Part shown: piece by piece, positions 42,558 through 51,402 of the stretch
Layout: each line of letters starts with the position of its first letter
Numbering within the stretch: position 1 is the first letter of the stretch
Source of the DNA: Alphaproteobacteria bacterium
GTDB taxonomy: Bacteria > Pseudomonadota > Alphaproteobacteria > Micropepsales > Micropepsaceae
Direction: 5' to 3'
NCBI GenBank assembly: GCA_016124635.1
Contig: WGNJ01000005.1
Location: 170,505-234,504, forward strand
DNA: 64,000 bases
Program-made: the position numbers and the translations under genes
The notes under the pieces: model-generated
The model's input: only the letters and a program-made list of their open reading frames with translations
Databases searched by the model: none
Told to the model about the DNA's origin: nothing

Positions 42558-43573
42558 GACTGCATCTCCACCAGGCGGTCGGCCAAGACTTTGTTGTGAT
42601 ACGGCAAACAATAGAGGCCGGAGAACGCCATCACCGGGTCCGTATTCGTCGCGTTCTGGAATTCCTTCGCCGACGAAATCCAGATCGCGAGCCCCTTGAG
42701 CGAGGCGAACATCGACCACCAACGCAGCGCCGTCGCATCGGCTTTCAGCCCGCTCGTCTTCTCCCAAATCGAGATTGCGGCCGCCCGATCGATCGTGCCA
42801 GCTGGCTTCGCCGGATTGTGATGCGACCACAGCGGATCGAGCGCCCAACCCAAATCCTCGAGCGGGTCGCCCAGATGCGCCATCTCCCAATCGAGAATGG
42901 CGATGATCCGTCCGTTCCCGTCGTGCAAGAAATTGCCCGTTCGATAGTCGCCGTGAACGATCGAGATACGTTGCGCCGGCGGCGGCGGGTTGCGCCGCAT
43001 CCAACGGATCGCGGCGCGGGCGATCGGCTGCGGCTCGAGTTCGTCCTCGTCGATGACCTTCTCCCAATGCGCAAGCTCGCGCTGCCATGCTTTATCCGGC
43101 GCCGGTTTCTCGAGGTGCTTGGCCAATTCCGACGAGGCGACATCGCGCGCCGCAATCTGTCCGAGGATCGAGAAGAATTGCTCGCCGATTGCCTCCGCAT
43201 GCTCGCCGTACGGGTTTGCGGCCAAGATCGACGCGGCAACGCCGCCCTCGATCTCCTCCATGACGAAGAACGGCCGCTCGAGCCATTGAGTCTCCGTTTC
43301 CAGAAACAGCGCGCCCGGGACCGGCACATCCGTTCGGTGGAACGAGCGATAGGCGGCGAACTCGATCTGCCGCTCGGTCTCGATCAGCGTGGAGATCGGA
43401 TCGCGTCGGAAGATCAGCCCGCGCTCGCGCCCGCCGAGACTCGCGCGCACGCGAAACGTCTCGCGGCTCGCACCGCCGTGAATGCGCGACAGCGCGACGA
43501 TCTCGACGTCGCCGGCCTCTGGCATGCGCGCTCGCAGATAGGCCGCAATCTGCTCCTTCAGCTGATCGGTCAT
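42554..43573 (-). CDS. Phosphotransferase family protein (APH/ACAD10-like)
   Basis: A 339-residue kinase-fold protein of the aminoglycoside phosphotransferase superfamily: IHGGASRETFRV (nucleotide loop), PFFVMEEIEGG (hinge), the catalytic loop IVHGDYRTGNFL and the metal-binding ILDWEMAHLGDPLEDLGW. This branch resembles ACAD10/11 kinase domains that phosphorylate hydroxyacyl-CoAs or other hydroxylated metabolites. It is probably not an antibiotic resistance gene. It is overlapped by 4 nt with genes on both sides. Confidence 0.82.
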   Translation of the reverse strand: MTDQLKEQIAAYLRARMPEAGDVEIVALSRIHGGASRETFRVRASLGGRERGLIFRRDPISTLIETERQIEFAAYRSFHRTDVPVPGALFLETETQWLERPFFVMEEIEGGVAASILAANPYGEHAEAIGEQFFSILGQIAARDVASSELAKHLEKPAPDKAWQRELAHWEKVIDEDELEPQPIARAAIRWMRRNPPPPAQRISIVHGDYRTGNFLHDGNGRIIAILDWEMAHLGDPLEDLGWALDPLWSHHNPAKPAGTIDRAAAISIWEKTSGLKADATALRWWSMFASLKGLAIWISSAKEFQNATNTDPVMAFSGLYCLPYHNKVLADRLVEMQS

Positions 43574-44676
43574 GGCGCGGGATCCAAGAGGCTCGTAAAA
43601 CCGCTCGGCGCGTGCGCCCCGATGATGAGTTGTTCGAGCACACCGCAGCCCTTGCGCTCAAGTCCGCTCGGACCGGTCAAGCGCGCCTGAGAAAATGCTT
43701 GAACGTGCAGAAAGTGAAATTCGTTCTCGTTGACCTTCGCCGTCTCGAACGCGTCATACCCGACCGCAAGCTCCCCGCGGAAGCGCCCGTGGCCCCACTC
43801 GGGATGGGTATAGCCGAGGCCGCTCATGTAGAAATTCCACTTCGGCTCAAGATCGATCCGGTAGCCGTGACCCTCGGCATCCGTCATGTTGATCACGGCG
43901 CCTTTCGCGTGCCGCGTGCCCGATTTGAACTTTAGCTCAGACGAGCACGACTTCATGTGCACCGGGGTGCTCTCGCCCGTCCCCGCCATCACCGCCGCCG
44001 TATTCCACGGCTTGCCGTTCGCATCCGAGTTGTCGTGAAAGAGCGTGATGCGGTCACCAAAGTTCATTGGTGCCCATAACCAGAAAAATTGTGGCGGTGG
44101 CGGCGGCGCGACGGGCTGGCTATCGGGCGCCCCGACGGGCCGCACGCCCCACGATCGGTCGCGCGTCCCGTTGACCGTATCGTGCGTCAGCTCGATGCGT
44201 TTGCCTTTGACGTCGATCCAGCCTTCATAGGTACCGTTCTGAGTCAGCCGCGTGTAATCCATGATCGTGCGCGGCCCGATGCGATAAGTGAATCGCGGCT
44301 CCTCGATTGCCGGTGCGCGCAGACGGAATGTGATGTCGGCCGCGACGCCATGATCGTTGCGCGACACGCGAATGCGGAGCGAGCGTAGCGGCTCGACGAC
44401 CTCGACCTTGAGTGGCCCGACGGTCGTGTCCATGCGCTCCATCCCGAGCACACGCGAAACGCGCAGATTGTGTTGCACGCCATCGACGACGACACAGAAC
44501 GCGCCGTCCATCACGTTCAAGTGAGGATAGACCCCCATCGCGGCAGCGAAAAATACCGAACCGTCCGCCGTATAACCGTTGAAAAAGTAACGGTCGTAGA
44601 AGTTCCGGTCGGTGCCGGCATAGGCGATTGGCTCCGGTGTTTGATGCACCGGATAGTCGTCGGCTTTGGTGAGCAT
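43570..44676 (-). CDS. Conserved protein, lipocalin-like beta structure
   Basis: A 368-residue beta-rich protein with conserved YFFNGYTADGSVFFAAAMGVYPHLNVMDGAFCVVVDG, PRTIMDYTRLTQNGTYEGWIDVKG and DRSWGVRPVG segments. This pattern is found in uncharacterised proteins that travel with phosphotransferases in lipid, terpene or steroid catabolic clusters, and recalls the AttH/CrtC lipocalin-like fold. The function is unknown. Start ATG 44676 (MLTKADDYP) preferred; the longer frame begins near 44772 with a basic non-conserved tail. First gene of the five-gene operon. Confidence 0.65.
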   Translation of the reverse strand: MLTKADDYPVHQTPEPIAYAGTDRNFYDRYFFNGYTADGSVFFAAAMGVYPHLNVMDGAFCVVVDGVQHNLRVSRVLGMERMDTTVGPLKVEVVEPLRSLRIRVSRNDHGVAADITFRLRAPAIEEPRFTYRIGPRTIMDYTRLTQNGTYEGWIDVKGKRIELTHDTVNGTRDRSWGVRPVGAPDSQPVAPPPPPQFFWLWAPMNFGDRITLFHDNSDANGKPWNTAAVMAGTGESTPVHMKSCSSELKFKSGTRHAKGAVINMTDAEGHGYRIDLEPKWNFYMSGLGYTHPEWGHGRFRGELAVGYDAFETAKVNENEFHFLHVQAFSQARLTGPSGLERKGCGVLEQLIIGAHAPSGFTSLLDPAP

Positions 44677-44766
44677 GCGGCGTTTCCGTCGTTTTTGTTG
44701 GTAGCGTTTGACGCTAAGCATGGACCGCGACCGGGTCCCACGCAACGGTCCAGAAGGAGGTTTCCG

Positions 44767-45159
44767 ATGCATCGCATTTGGCTTGTCTCAGGTGCTGTAC
44801 TTGCCTTCGCCGCCCTGGCTTTTGCGGCGTTCACACAGCACGCGCTCGGCGACAACTATCTGCCGATGATGCGCATGATCTTGGATACGGCGCGCGAAGT
44901 TCAGTTCGTTCATGCCCTCGCCTTGATCGCCGTCGGCATCCTCGTAATGCAGCCGGGAAAACATCCCTTCCTGAACCTCGCCGGCGGCGCCTTTCTCATC
45001 GGCATCATCCTGTTCTGCGGCGGCCTCGACACCTCGGCCGACCCCACAGGCCGCTTCGACGCGCTGAAGCCGGTCATTCCGGTCGGCGGGTTCATCTTGT
45101 TTGTGGGTTGGACGCTCTTCGCCTTCGGCGCCCTTACGCTCAAGAAACCGCAAGCCTAG
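44767..45159 (+). CDS. DUF423 small membrane protein
   Basis: A 130-residue protein of four membrane helices with the DUF423 pattern: MHRIWLVSGAVLAFAALAFAAFTQHAL, a middle GGAFLIGIILFCGGLDT and C-terminal PVGGFILFVGWTLFAFGAL. Function unknown. An excellent ribosome site (AAGGAGG) ends 6 nt before ATG 44767. It is divergent from the lipocalin-like gene and converges directly on the M61 peptidase stop. Confidence 0.88.
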   Translation: MHRIWLVSGAVLAFAALAFAAFTQHALGDNYLPMMRMILDTAREVQFVHALALIAVGILVMQPGKHPFLNLAGGAFLIGIILFCGGLDTSADPTGRFDALKPVIPVGGFILFVGWTLFAFGALTLKKPQA

Positions 45160-46887
45160 CTAAAGGCCGCCGAGGCGCCGCCCACAAGCAGTGCGATCGA
45201 AATTCGTCTTCAGCTGAATCTCTTGCAGCGTGACCCGCTCTTTGCCCTCGGGCTTGTAGCGGATGAGGCGCTCGGTTCCGTGATCATCGACGCGGTAAAC
45301 AAGCTCGACGCGGCTGTCGCCGATCTTGCCCGCCTCTCGCTTCAAGATCTTCATGCCGTCGCGAATCCCAGCTGCGTACGCGGGACCGTCCGGATCCGTT
45401 CCTGTGACGACGCCGCCGGCTGCGGCCGTTTTTTCAGCATCGAAGCCGCGCGTAAACGCCGGCAGGTCGAGCGTCGCGACCGTGCCGCATGGCCCAAACG
45501 TATTCGCAGACAACAGGATCGTCTCGCCATCTTCTATTTTGTGCGTGATCAGCTTGCGCGGATCGACGTCGTTCGCGCGCATCGTCTCGATGAAGCTGTC
45601 GATCAGCATCGGCGGGTCGGCGGTCCCGCTCAGCTTTGAGAACTTCTTCTTCATCGCGAGCATGACATTGTCGAGATCGTGCTTTCCACCGCTTTCGCGT
45701 CGAAGCTGTCGATCGAAGATGAAGCCGAGCAGGAAGCCCCGCTGGTAGGGAAGCTTGCCCACATACTGGTCGTTCCAGAAATCTGCGACGATGCGTGAGT
45801 TGGGTGCGGTGCGAACCGGCGACGACCAATAGGCGGCCAAGGTCTCGTTCGCCGCATCCACGAAATCCTCGACGCTCCAAATGCCGTCGCGCACAAGAAG
45901 ACGAAAGGCGTAAAAGTCGGTGAAGCCTTCCGACAGCCAATAGTCCTGCGCCTCGTCGTGCGCGTGCGTCCGCCCTAGGCGCCCCGGGATCCAGGTATGA
46001 ATGTGCTCGTGCGCGATGATGCGGTTGATGACGTTGTCCTTGTTGTTGTCGGTGGCAAAGAGCGCGAAGGCATCGCCGCGTCCTGTGCCGCCGAGCGATT
46101 GGCTTCCCGGCGCCCCCTTTAGCGGCAGCAGCGTAACCAAGAACGGCTCGTCGGGTTCGCGCCAGAACTTGTTGTGCGACGCGATGATCGCCGCAATCTT
46201 GTCCGCAAGCTGATCGTCGCTGAATGACCAGGTGCCGCGCAACGCCACGCGAAGAAGGCCGCCCGTGTTCGGCGGTGACACGATCCGGAAATCGCCGCCG
46301 ACGAGAATGCTCTCGACCAAGTCGTCGAGCCGCAACACCCTTCCGCTCATCGCCGCATGCTCGAGGTCGGAAGCGAAGTGCCATCCACGCGGTAGGTCGC
46401 GAACCGCAAACGTGGCGGAACTATCGTCGTTCCACTCCGGCGTAACGAATATCGCGTCGCCCAGCAGGTGAAAGTACGTCGGCTGCACGATGTTGCGATA
46501 AGGATTATGCGGCCCGGCCTCTGGCTCGCCGGGTTTATCTTGAAACGCGCGGTAGGTGACGGTGATTTCGGCACCGGGTGTGTGCCGCACAGTCCGGCTG
46601 TCCGGCGCCGGCAGAGGCTCGACCTGAACACCGTCGCCTGTGATCTTCAGGTCGCTGATCCCGCGCCACAGTTCGGTCTCGCCACCCCACTCGTTCGGCA
46701 GCTTCAATACGGTCTCGCCGTCCGCTTCGCCCTTGAAGCGCATCTCGATCGCGATCGACCGTAGCACGCCGTGCTCGATTACGGGCGAGAGCACGTAGCT
46801 GACCGGCGGGTGCGGCTCGTCGGCATAGGCCGCCGCTACGCCAAGCGCACACGTCACTGCTACTGTCGCCGACAAACGCGCAAGCAT
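45160..46887 (-). CDS. M61-family peptidase (glycyl aminopeptidase-like)
   Basis: A 575-residue exported metallopeptidase: signal peptide (about 1-22), N-terminal beta domain, gluzincin motif HEHIH at residues 293-297 with the downstream glutamate in YWLSEGFTDFY, and a C-terminal PDZ-like segment (GVVTGTDPDGPAYAAGIRDGMKIL). M61 enzymes remove N-terminal Gly/Ala from peptides; here it would act in the periplasm. Its stop abuts the DUF423 stop with no spacer. Confidence 0.85.
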   Translation of the reverse strand: MLARLSATVAVTCALGVAAAYADEPHPPVSYVLSPVIEHGVLRSIAIEMRFKGEADGETVLKLPNEWGGETELWRGISDLKITGDGVQVEPLPAPDSRTVRHTPGAEITVTYRAFQDKPGEPEAGPHNPYRNIVQPTYFHLLGDAIFVTPEWNDDSSATFAVRDLPRGWHFASDLEHAAMSGRVLRLDDLVESILVGGDFRIVSPPNTGGLLRVALRGTWSFSDDQLADKIAAIIASHNKFWREPDEPFLVTLLPLKGAPGSQSLGGTGRGDAFALFATDNNKDNVINRIIAHEHIHTWIPGRLGRTHAHDEAQDYWLSEGFTDFYAFRLLVRDGIWSVEDFVDAANETLAAYWSSPVRTAPNSRIVADFWNDQYVGKLPYQRGFLLGFIFDRQLRRESGGKHDLDNVMLAMKKKFSKLSGTADPPMLIDSFIETMRANDVDPRKLITHKIEDGETILLSANTFGPCGTVATLDLPAFTRGFDAEKTAAAGGVVTGTDPDGPAYAAGIRDGMKILKREAGKIGDSRVELVYRVDDHGTERLIRYKPEGKERVTLQEIQLKTNFDRTACGRRLGGL

Positions 46888-47037
46888 GGTGCCCCCGTCC
46901 CCAACCTCTTAAGATGAAAACGCGCCGCACTGAAGCAACTAAATTCGTAGTCACGCTTTAGCTGCGGCGACCGCGCTGTCGCCAGGACCGCCGGGATAGG
47001 ATAACGCTTTGCCACCCAGCGATTTGGACTGAACTCC

Positions 47038-48510
47038 GTGCAACGGATTGCCGTTATTGGAGCGGGAATTGCCGGCCTCGGCAGCGCCATGGCGCTCGCT
47101 GCGCCGGACCGCGAAATTCTCGTCATAGAACGTGACGCCGCCCCGCCCGCCGATCTCGAAGCCACATTCGAGAGCTGGGACCGCAAGGGTGTCACCCAAC
47201 TGCGCCACAGCCACGTTTTCCTCGGCCGCCTTTTCAGCCTGATCCGCGACCGCCACCCACGCCTGCTTCAAATGCTGCTTGCGTCCGGTGTCCGCGAACT
47301 CGACTTCGAAGTTGGTCTCCCCGCTCCGCTGCGCGGCTCTTACAAAAAGGTCCCGGGCGACGAGAATCTCTCGATCTTGTTTTCCCGCCGCACGACGCTC
47401 GAACATGTGATGCGCGACTATGTCCGGTCGCTGCCCGGCGTGAAGTTCATTTCGGAGACGCTCGTCCGAGGGCTCTTGATCGAACATGGCGAACCACTGC
47501 GGGTTGCCGGCCTCGTCATCGAGCGCGAGTCGGGTGCGCGCGAAGATCTGAGCACCGACATCGTCGTCGACGCGTCAGGCCGCAACACGCTATGTACCGA
47601 TTGGTTGCGCGAAAACGGCTGCGTTATCGATGAAGAGGAAAGCCCTGCCGGTATTCTCTACTTCACGCGCCACTATCGCCTTCGCGATCACCAGGACGAG
47701 CCGCCGCGCGACGGCACACCCGGCGCCGGCGATCTGGGATACATCAAGTTCGGTGTCTTTCCGGCCGACAATCGCCACTTCTCGATCACCCTCGCCGTGC
47801 CGGAGATCGAATTCGCGCTGCGCACATCCATCGTCCGCCCTGAAACCTTCGACGCGATTTGCGCCAAGATTCCAGGTTGCGCGCGCTGGACCAATCCCGC
47901 GCGCGCCGAACCGGTGACGAAGGTCTTTGCAATGGGCAATCTGAAGAACATCTGGAAGCGCTGGGTGCGCGACGGCGAACCGGAGGTGCTCGGCTTTTTC
48001 GCCGTCGGCGACGCGGCGCTGCGCACCAACCCGCTCTATGGGCGCGGTTGCTCGTCGGCCGTCATGCATGCCCACATATTGGCGGACGTTCTCGCGGCGA
48101 CGAGCGACCCCACGGCGCGCGCAATGGAATTCGAGAAGCGCACCTGGCGCGAGCTTCATCCCTTCTGGGAGGCGCTGCGCAAGCAAGATTTGAGTGCTAT
48201 TCGCCGCGCCAAGAACGAACAGAATCCAAACTACAAGCCGCGGCTCAAGGCGCGCCTCATCAAATCCTTCGCCGACGATGCGATCACGCCGGCAAGCCGT
48301 GGTGATATCAAAGTGTTCCGTGCCCTCATGCCGGCGTTTCACATGCTCGAAAAGCCCGGCCGCTTCCTCCTTCGGCCGGGGATCATGGCGCGCGTTTTCT
48401 GGGTTTGGGCGCAGCCGAAGTCGCGCAAGGCGCATCTCTATCCGCCCAAGCTCGGCCCCGATCGCGGCGAAATGCTCCGTCAACTCGGCCTCAAGGGCGC
48501 GCCTGCGTAA
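47038..48510 (+). CDS. FAD-dependent oxidoreductase
   Basis: A 490-residue flavoprotein. Dinucleotide-binding motif IAVIGAGIAGLGSAMAL at the N-terminus with FAD-ribose acidic end VIERD, a DIVVDASGR segment and the second FAD motif FFAVGDAALRTNPLYGRGCSSAVMHA. It resembles the tryptophan-halogenase/geranylgeranyl-reductase-like monooxygenase superfamily; the halogenase lysine motif WxWxIP is not seen. The substrate is unknown. GTG start at 47038, divergent from the M61 gene (150-bp gap). Confidence 0.78.
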   Translation: MQRIAVIGAGIAGLGSAMALAAPDREILVIERDAAPPADLEATFESWDRKGVTQLRHSHVFLGRLFSLIRDRHPRLLQMLLASGVRELDFEVGLPAPLRGSYKKVPGDENLSILFSRRTTLEHVMRDYVRSLPGVKFISETLVRGLLIEHGEPLRVAGLVIERESGAREDLSTDIVVDASGRNTLCTDWLRENGCVIDEEESPAGILYFTRHYRLRDHQDEPPRDGTPGAGDLGYIKFGVFPADNRHFSITLAVPEIEFALRTSIVRPETFDAICAKIPGCARWTNPARAEPVTKVFAMGNLKNIWKRWVRDGEPEVLGFFAVGDAALRTNPLYGRGCSSAVMHAHILADVLAATSDPTARAMEFEKRTWRELHPFWEALRKQDLSAIRRAKNEQNPNYKPRLKARLIKSFADDAITPASRGDIKVFRALMPAFHMLEKPGRFLLRPGIMARVFWVWAQPKSRKAHLYPPKLGPDRGEMLRQLGLKGAPA

Positions 48511-48588
48511 CCGCCGCGCGCAGACGTATTGACGCGAAGGACGCGGACCTATCCATTTCTCTCATCCGCTATCGATATGGAGTTGAGC

Positions 48589-49551
48589 ATGTCCGTGACA
48601 TGGGGATCACCCCGCTATGTCGACACCAACGGCATCCGCATGGCCGTGTACGAAGAGGGCAAAGGACCTGCTGTTGTGCTCTGCCACGGCTTCCCGGAAC
48701 TTGGTTATTCGTGGCGCCACCAAATGCCGGCCCTCGCAAGTGCCGGCTTCCACGCCATCGCGCCCGACCAACGCGGCTACGGACTTACCTCTCGTCCTGA
48801 GAAGGTCGAGGACTACGACATCCACCATCTGACGGGTGACATCGTCGGTCTTCTGGACGCCACGGCGATCGAGAAGGCGATCGTTGTCGGTCATGATTGG
48901 GGCGGCTTCGTCGCTTGGGCAACGGCCCAGCTTCACCCGCAACGGGTCGCCGGCGTCATCGGCGTCAACACGCCGTTGCGCCCGCGCGCGCCGATGGACC
49001 CCATCGCCCTCATGCGCATGATGTGGGGAGACGACATGTACATCGTTTATTTCCAAAAGCCGGGTGAAGCCGACCGAATCCTAGGTGCGGACGTCCGCAA
49101 AGCGATGCGCTTCTTCTACCGCAAGTGGACCATGACGATCGAAGAGTTCGACAAACGCCCGGCCGAGGAGAAAAATCTCGCACTCGTCAAAGCGTTGCAG
49201 TCGGACGAAAGCACCTGGATGGGCGAGAACCTCCTGACGCCGCAGGAGCTCGACTTCTACGTCAAAATGTTCGAGCAAAGCGGATTCACCGGCGGCATAA
49301 ACTGGTACCGCAACTTCACGCGGAATTGGCAGACGACCGAGGGCGTGAAGGAGAAGATCGAGGTCCCGGCGCTGATGGTGATGGCCGAGAACGATGTCGT
49401 CCTTCGGCCGGCGTTGACCGAGGGCATGGAGCAACTCGTCCCCGATCTGGAAAAGCATCTCATCAAGAATTGCGGCCACTGGACGCAGGCGGAGCAACCC
49501 GACGAGCTTAACCGCGTCATGACCTCCTGGCTGAAACGCCGCTTTGGTTAA
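48589..49551 (+). CDS. Alpha/beta hydrolase, epoxide hydrolase-like
   Basis: A 320-residue alpha/beta hydrolase. Oxyanion motif HGFPE (His33-Glu37), nucleophile Asp103 in GHDWGG and the base histidine in CGHWTQAEQP. Aspartate nucleophile and HGxP point to epoxide hydrolase, with haloalkane dehalogenase less likely. It would open epoxides to diols. Start ATG 48589 with GGAG 6 nt upstream; the frame extends back to 48529. It follows the FAD oxidoreductase in the same direction, so a monooxygenase/epoxide hydrolase pair is conceivable. Confidence 0.85.
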   Translation: MSVTWGSPRYVDTNGIRMAVYEEGKGPAVVLCHGFPELGYSWRHQMPALASAGFHAIAPDQRGYGLTSRPEKVEDYDIHHLTGDIVGLLDATAIEKAIVVGHDWGGFVAWATAQLHPQRVAGVIGVNTPLRPRAPMDPIALMRMMWGDDMYIVYFQKPGEADRILGADVRKAMRFFYRKWTMTIEEFDKRPAEEKNLALVKALQSDESTWMGENLLTPQELDFYVKMFEQSGFTGGINWYRNFTRNWQTTEGVKEKIEVPALMVMAENDVVLRPALTEGMEQLVPDLEKHLIKNCGHWTQAEQPDELNRVMTSWLKRRFG

Positions 49552-49619
49552 GGGTAAACCGGGCTTTGGCGCTCACTCCGGCGGTCGCTATGATAGCGTC
49601 CGCCGGGGAGCGTCGCCGC

Positions 49620-50084
49620 ATGCCTGAAATCCATCTCACGCCCGAACAAGTCTTCCTCTTCGCCAACTACGGCGTCCTGCCGTTTTGGGCGCTTCTGATC
49701 TTGGCGCCCACGTTGAAGCTCACCGACATCATCGTGCATTCAGTCGCGGCACCATTGTTGTTGGGCACGGTCTATCTGTGGCTGTTCATCGGCGGCGCCT
49801 TCACCGAGCATGGCGCCTCGCTGATGGACTTCACGACCCTCGACGGCGTCATGAAGCTCTTCACGATGAAGCAAGCCGTCGTCGCCGGCTGGGTGCACTA
49901 TCTCGTCTTCGACCTCTTTGTCGGCGCGTGGATCGGACGCGACGCGCAACGCTGCGCCGTGCCGCACCTCGTCGTCATCCCCTGTTTGGTGTTGACGTTA
50001 CTGCTCGGCCCGCTCGGTCTGATGGCTTACCTGCTTCTCCGCGGGATCCTCAATCGCGGCGGCTGGCCTGTATTCGAAGGTTGA
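49620..50084 (+). CDS. ABA4-like (DUF4281) membrane protein
   Basis: A 154-residue protein with four hydrophobic helices and the ABA4-like pattern: NYGVLPFWALLILAP, WVHYLVFDLFVGAWIGRDAQR and GPLGLMAYLLLR. In plants ABA4 is needed for neoxanthin formation; bacterial relatives are uncharacterised. GGGGAG lies 9 nt before ATG 49620. No carotenoid genes are nearby. Confidence 0.85.
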   Translation: MPEIHLTPEQVFLFANYGVLPFWALLILAPTLKLTDIIVHSVAAPLLLGTVYLWLFIGGAFTEHGASLMDFTTLDGVMKLFTMKQAVVAGWVHYLVFDLFVGAWIGRDAQRCAVPHLVVIPCLVLTLLLGPLGLMAYLLLRGILNRGGWPVFEG

Positions 50085-50117
50085 GGCGACAACTCGATTT
50101 TGTCTCCCGTATCGCGG

Positions 50118-50131
50118 CCTGCTAATCCCTC
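50118..50131 (+). repeat. Direct repeat, left copy, flanking MFS gene
   Basis: The 14-mer CCTGCTAATCCCTC occurs here and again at 51386-51399. Similarity goes on in broken form after both copies (GATGGTGATG and GATGGGTGATG). The two copies bracket the MFS gene exactly. A 7-residue ORF begins just after this copy at 50135. Confidence 0.8.
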
Positions 50132-50184
50132 GATATGTCCGATGGTGATGGCCCGCTTTGAGCCCCGTTGCCGGGGAGCCCCCA

Positions 50185-51363
50185 TTGCGCGCCCGCGCGA
50201 TTTCGCAAGGGCGCCTAGCCTTTTTGGCAGTGGCGGGCGCCGTGGTTACAGCGAACGCATACTACATTCATCCCATCATCGGCGTCGTGGCACGCGATCT
50301 GAACGTCGATGCCGCGACCATCGGACTGGTCCCAGCGCTCAACCAGATCGCACTCGCTCTCGGCATTCTCTTGTTGCTGCCCTTGGGCGATACGATCAGC
50401 AATCGCACGTTGGTTGCCGTGACCGTCGCCATGCAATGCTTCGCAACGCTTATCATGGCATTGGCGCCCAACACGGCAGCCCTGATTCTGGGTTCGACGA
50501 TGCTTGGCTTCGCGACGGTCGCGCCTTATCTGCTGCCCGCCTACGTATCGAAGCGAGTCGAGGCGCGGATGCTCGGTCGCGCAACAGCTTGGCTCACAAG
50601 CGGCGTGATCGCCGGCGTCCTGATGGCACGCGGCTTGGCAGGGCCGATCACCGAACTCATCGGCTGGCGCGCGGTCTACTTCATGGCGTCGGCGCTCTTG
50701 GCCGGGTGCGCCATCGTGCTCCCACGCGCGATGGACAAGCGCGAAACGACCACCGCGCCGGAGAGCGACGGATATCTCGCGCTGTTGCGTTCGCTGCTGC
50801 CGATCGTCAAAGACAATCCGGATGCCGTGGTCTCTGGCGTCATTCAAGCCATGAACTTCGGTGTGTTTCTCGCGATTTGGTTGGGCCTCGGCCTCTACTT
50901 GACGAGCCCCGAGATGGGCTACGGCGCCGCTGTCGTGAGTTATCTGGCCTTGCTGTCCGGACTCAATCTGCTCACGACGGCGCGCCTCGGCTTGTTCGCC
51001 GACAGAATCGGCGCGAAGCGCGCGCGTGTCATCTTTCTCTCGCTCCAGCTCTCGTCGGTGCTGCTGTTCTTCGTGGCCGGCAACAATCTGTGGTGGATGA
51101 TCGGGCCGATATTGCTGAATGCTTTTGCCGGCCCCGTTATCGACGTTACCGGACGCATGACCGTGCTCAGTCGCGCGCCGGAAATCAGAACGCGGCTGAT
51201 GACCGTCTATATCGTGCTGATGTTTCTGGGCGCGGGCGTCGTCAGCTGGCTTGCGACCGCTGCTTATGAAGTCGGCGGCTGGCATGCAAATATCGGTGTG
51301 GCAGCAACGCTTTCGTCATGCGCGCTTGTGCTGGCGCTATGGAGCTTACGCCGCGGCCGCTGA
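50185..51363 (+). CDS. MFS transporter
   Basis: About 392 residues with roughly 12 membrane helices. Segments LGDTISNRTLVAVTVAMQC (motif A position), LGSTMLGFATVAPYLLPAYVS and ADRIGAKRARVIFLSLQL give the major-facilitator pattern; it resembles small sugar/drug exporters of the YnfM/AraJ type. No ATG start is available; TTG 50185 has GGGGAG 6 nt upstream and is preferred over TTG 50158. It lies between two 14-bp direct repeats and directly before the glycosyltransferase cluster, so it may export the product. Confidence 0.8.
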   Translation: MRARAISQGRLAFLAVAGAVVTANAYYIHPIIGVVARDLNVDAATIGLVPALNQIALALGILLLLPLGDTISNRTLVAVTVAMQCFATLIMALAPNTAALILGSTMLGFATVAPYLLPAYVSKRVEARMLGRATAWLTSGVIAGVLMARGLAGPITELIGWRAVYFMASALLAGCAIVLPRAMDKRETTTAPESDGYLALLRSLLPIVKDNPDAVVSGVIQAMNFGVFLAIWLGLGLYLTSPEMGYGAAVVSYLALLSGLNLLTTARLGLFADRIGAKRARVIFLSLQLSSVLLFFVAGNNLWWMIGPILLNAFAGPVIDVTGRMTVLSRAPEIRTRLMTVYIVLMFLGAGVVSWLATAAYEVGGWHANIGVAATLSSCALVLALWSLRRGR

Positions 51364-51385
51364 CTATTTGTCAGTCCGGCTTCGA

Positions 51386-51399
51386 CCTGCTAATCCCTC
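51386..51399 (+). repeat. Direct repeat, right copy, before glycosyltransferase
   Basis: Second copy of CCTGCTAATCCCTC, ending 3 nt before the glycosyltransferase start codon. See the copy at 50118. Confidence 0.8.
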
Positions 51400-51402
51400 C
51401 AG

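Noticed and set aside
42554..43573. Aminoglycoside resistance kinase
   Set aside because: The fold is shared, but the sequence fits the ACAD10/11-like metabolic branch and sits in a catabolic operon, so a resistance call is not supported.
47038..48510. Tryptophan halogenase
   Set aside because: FAD-binding regions fit the superfamily, but the WxWxIP motif and catalytic lysine context were not seen.
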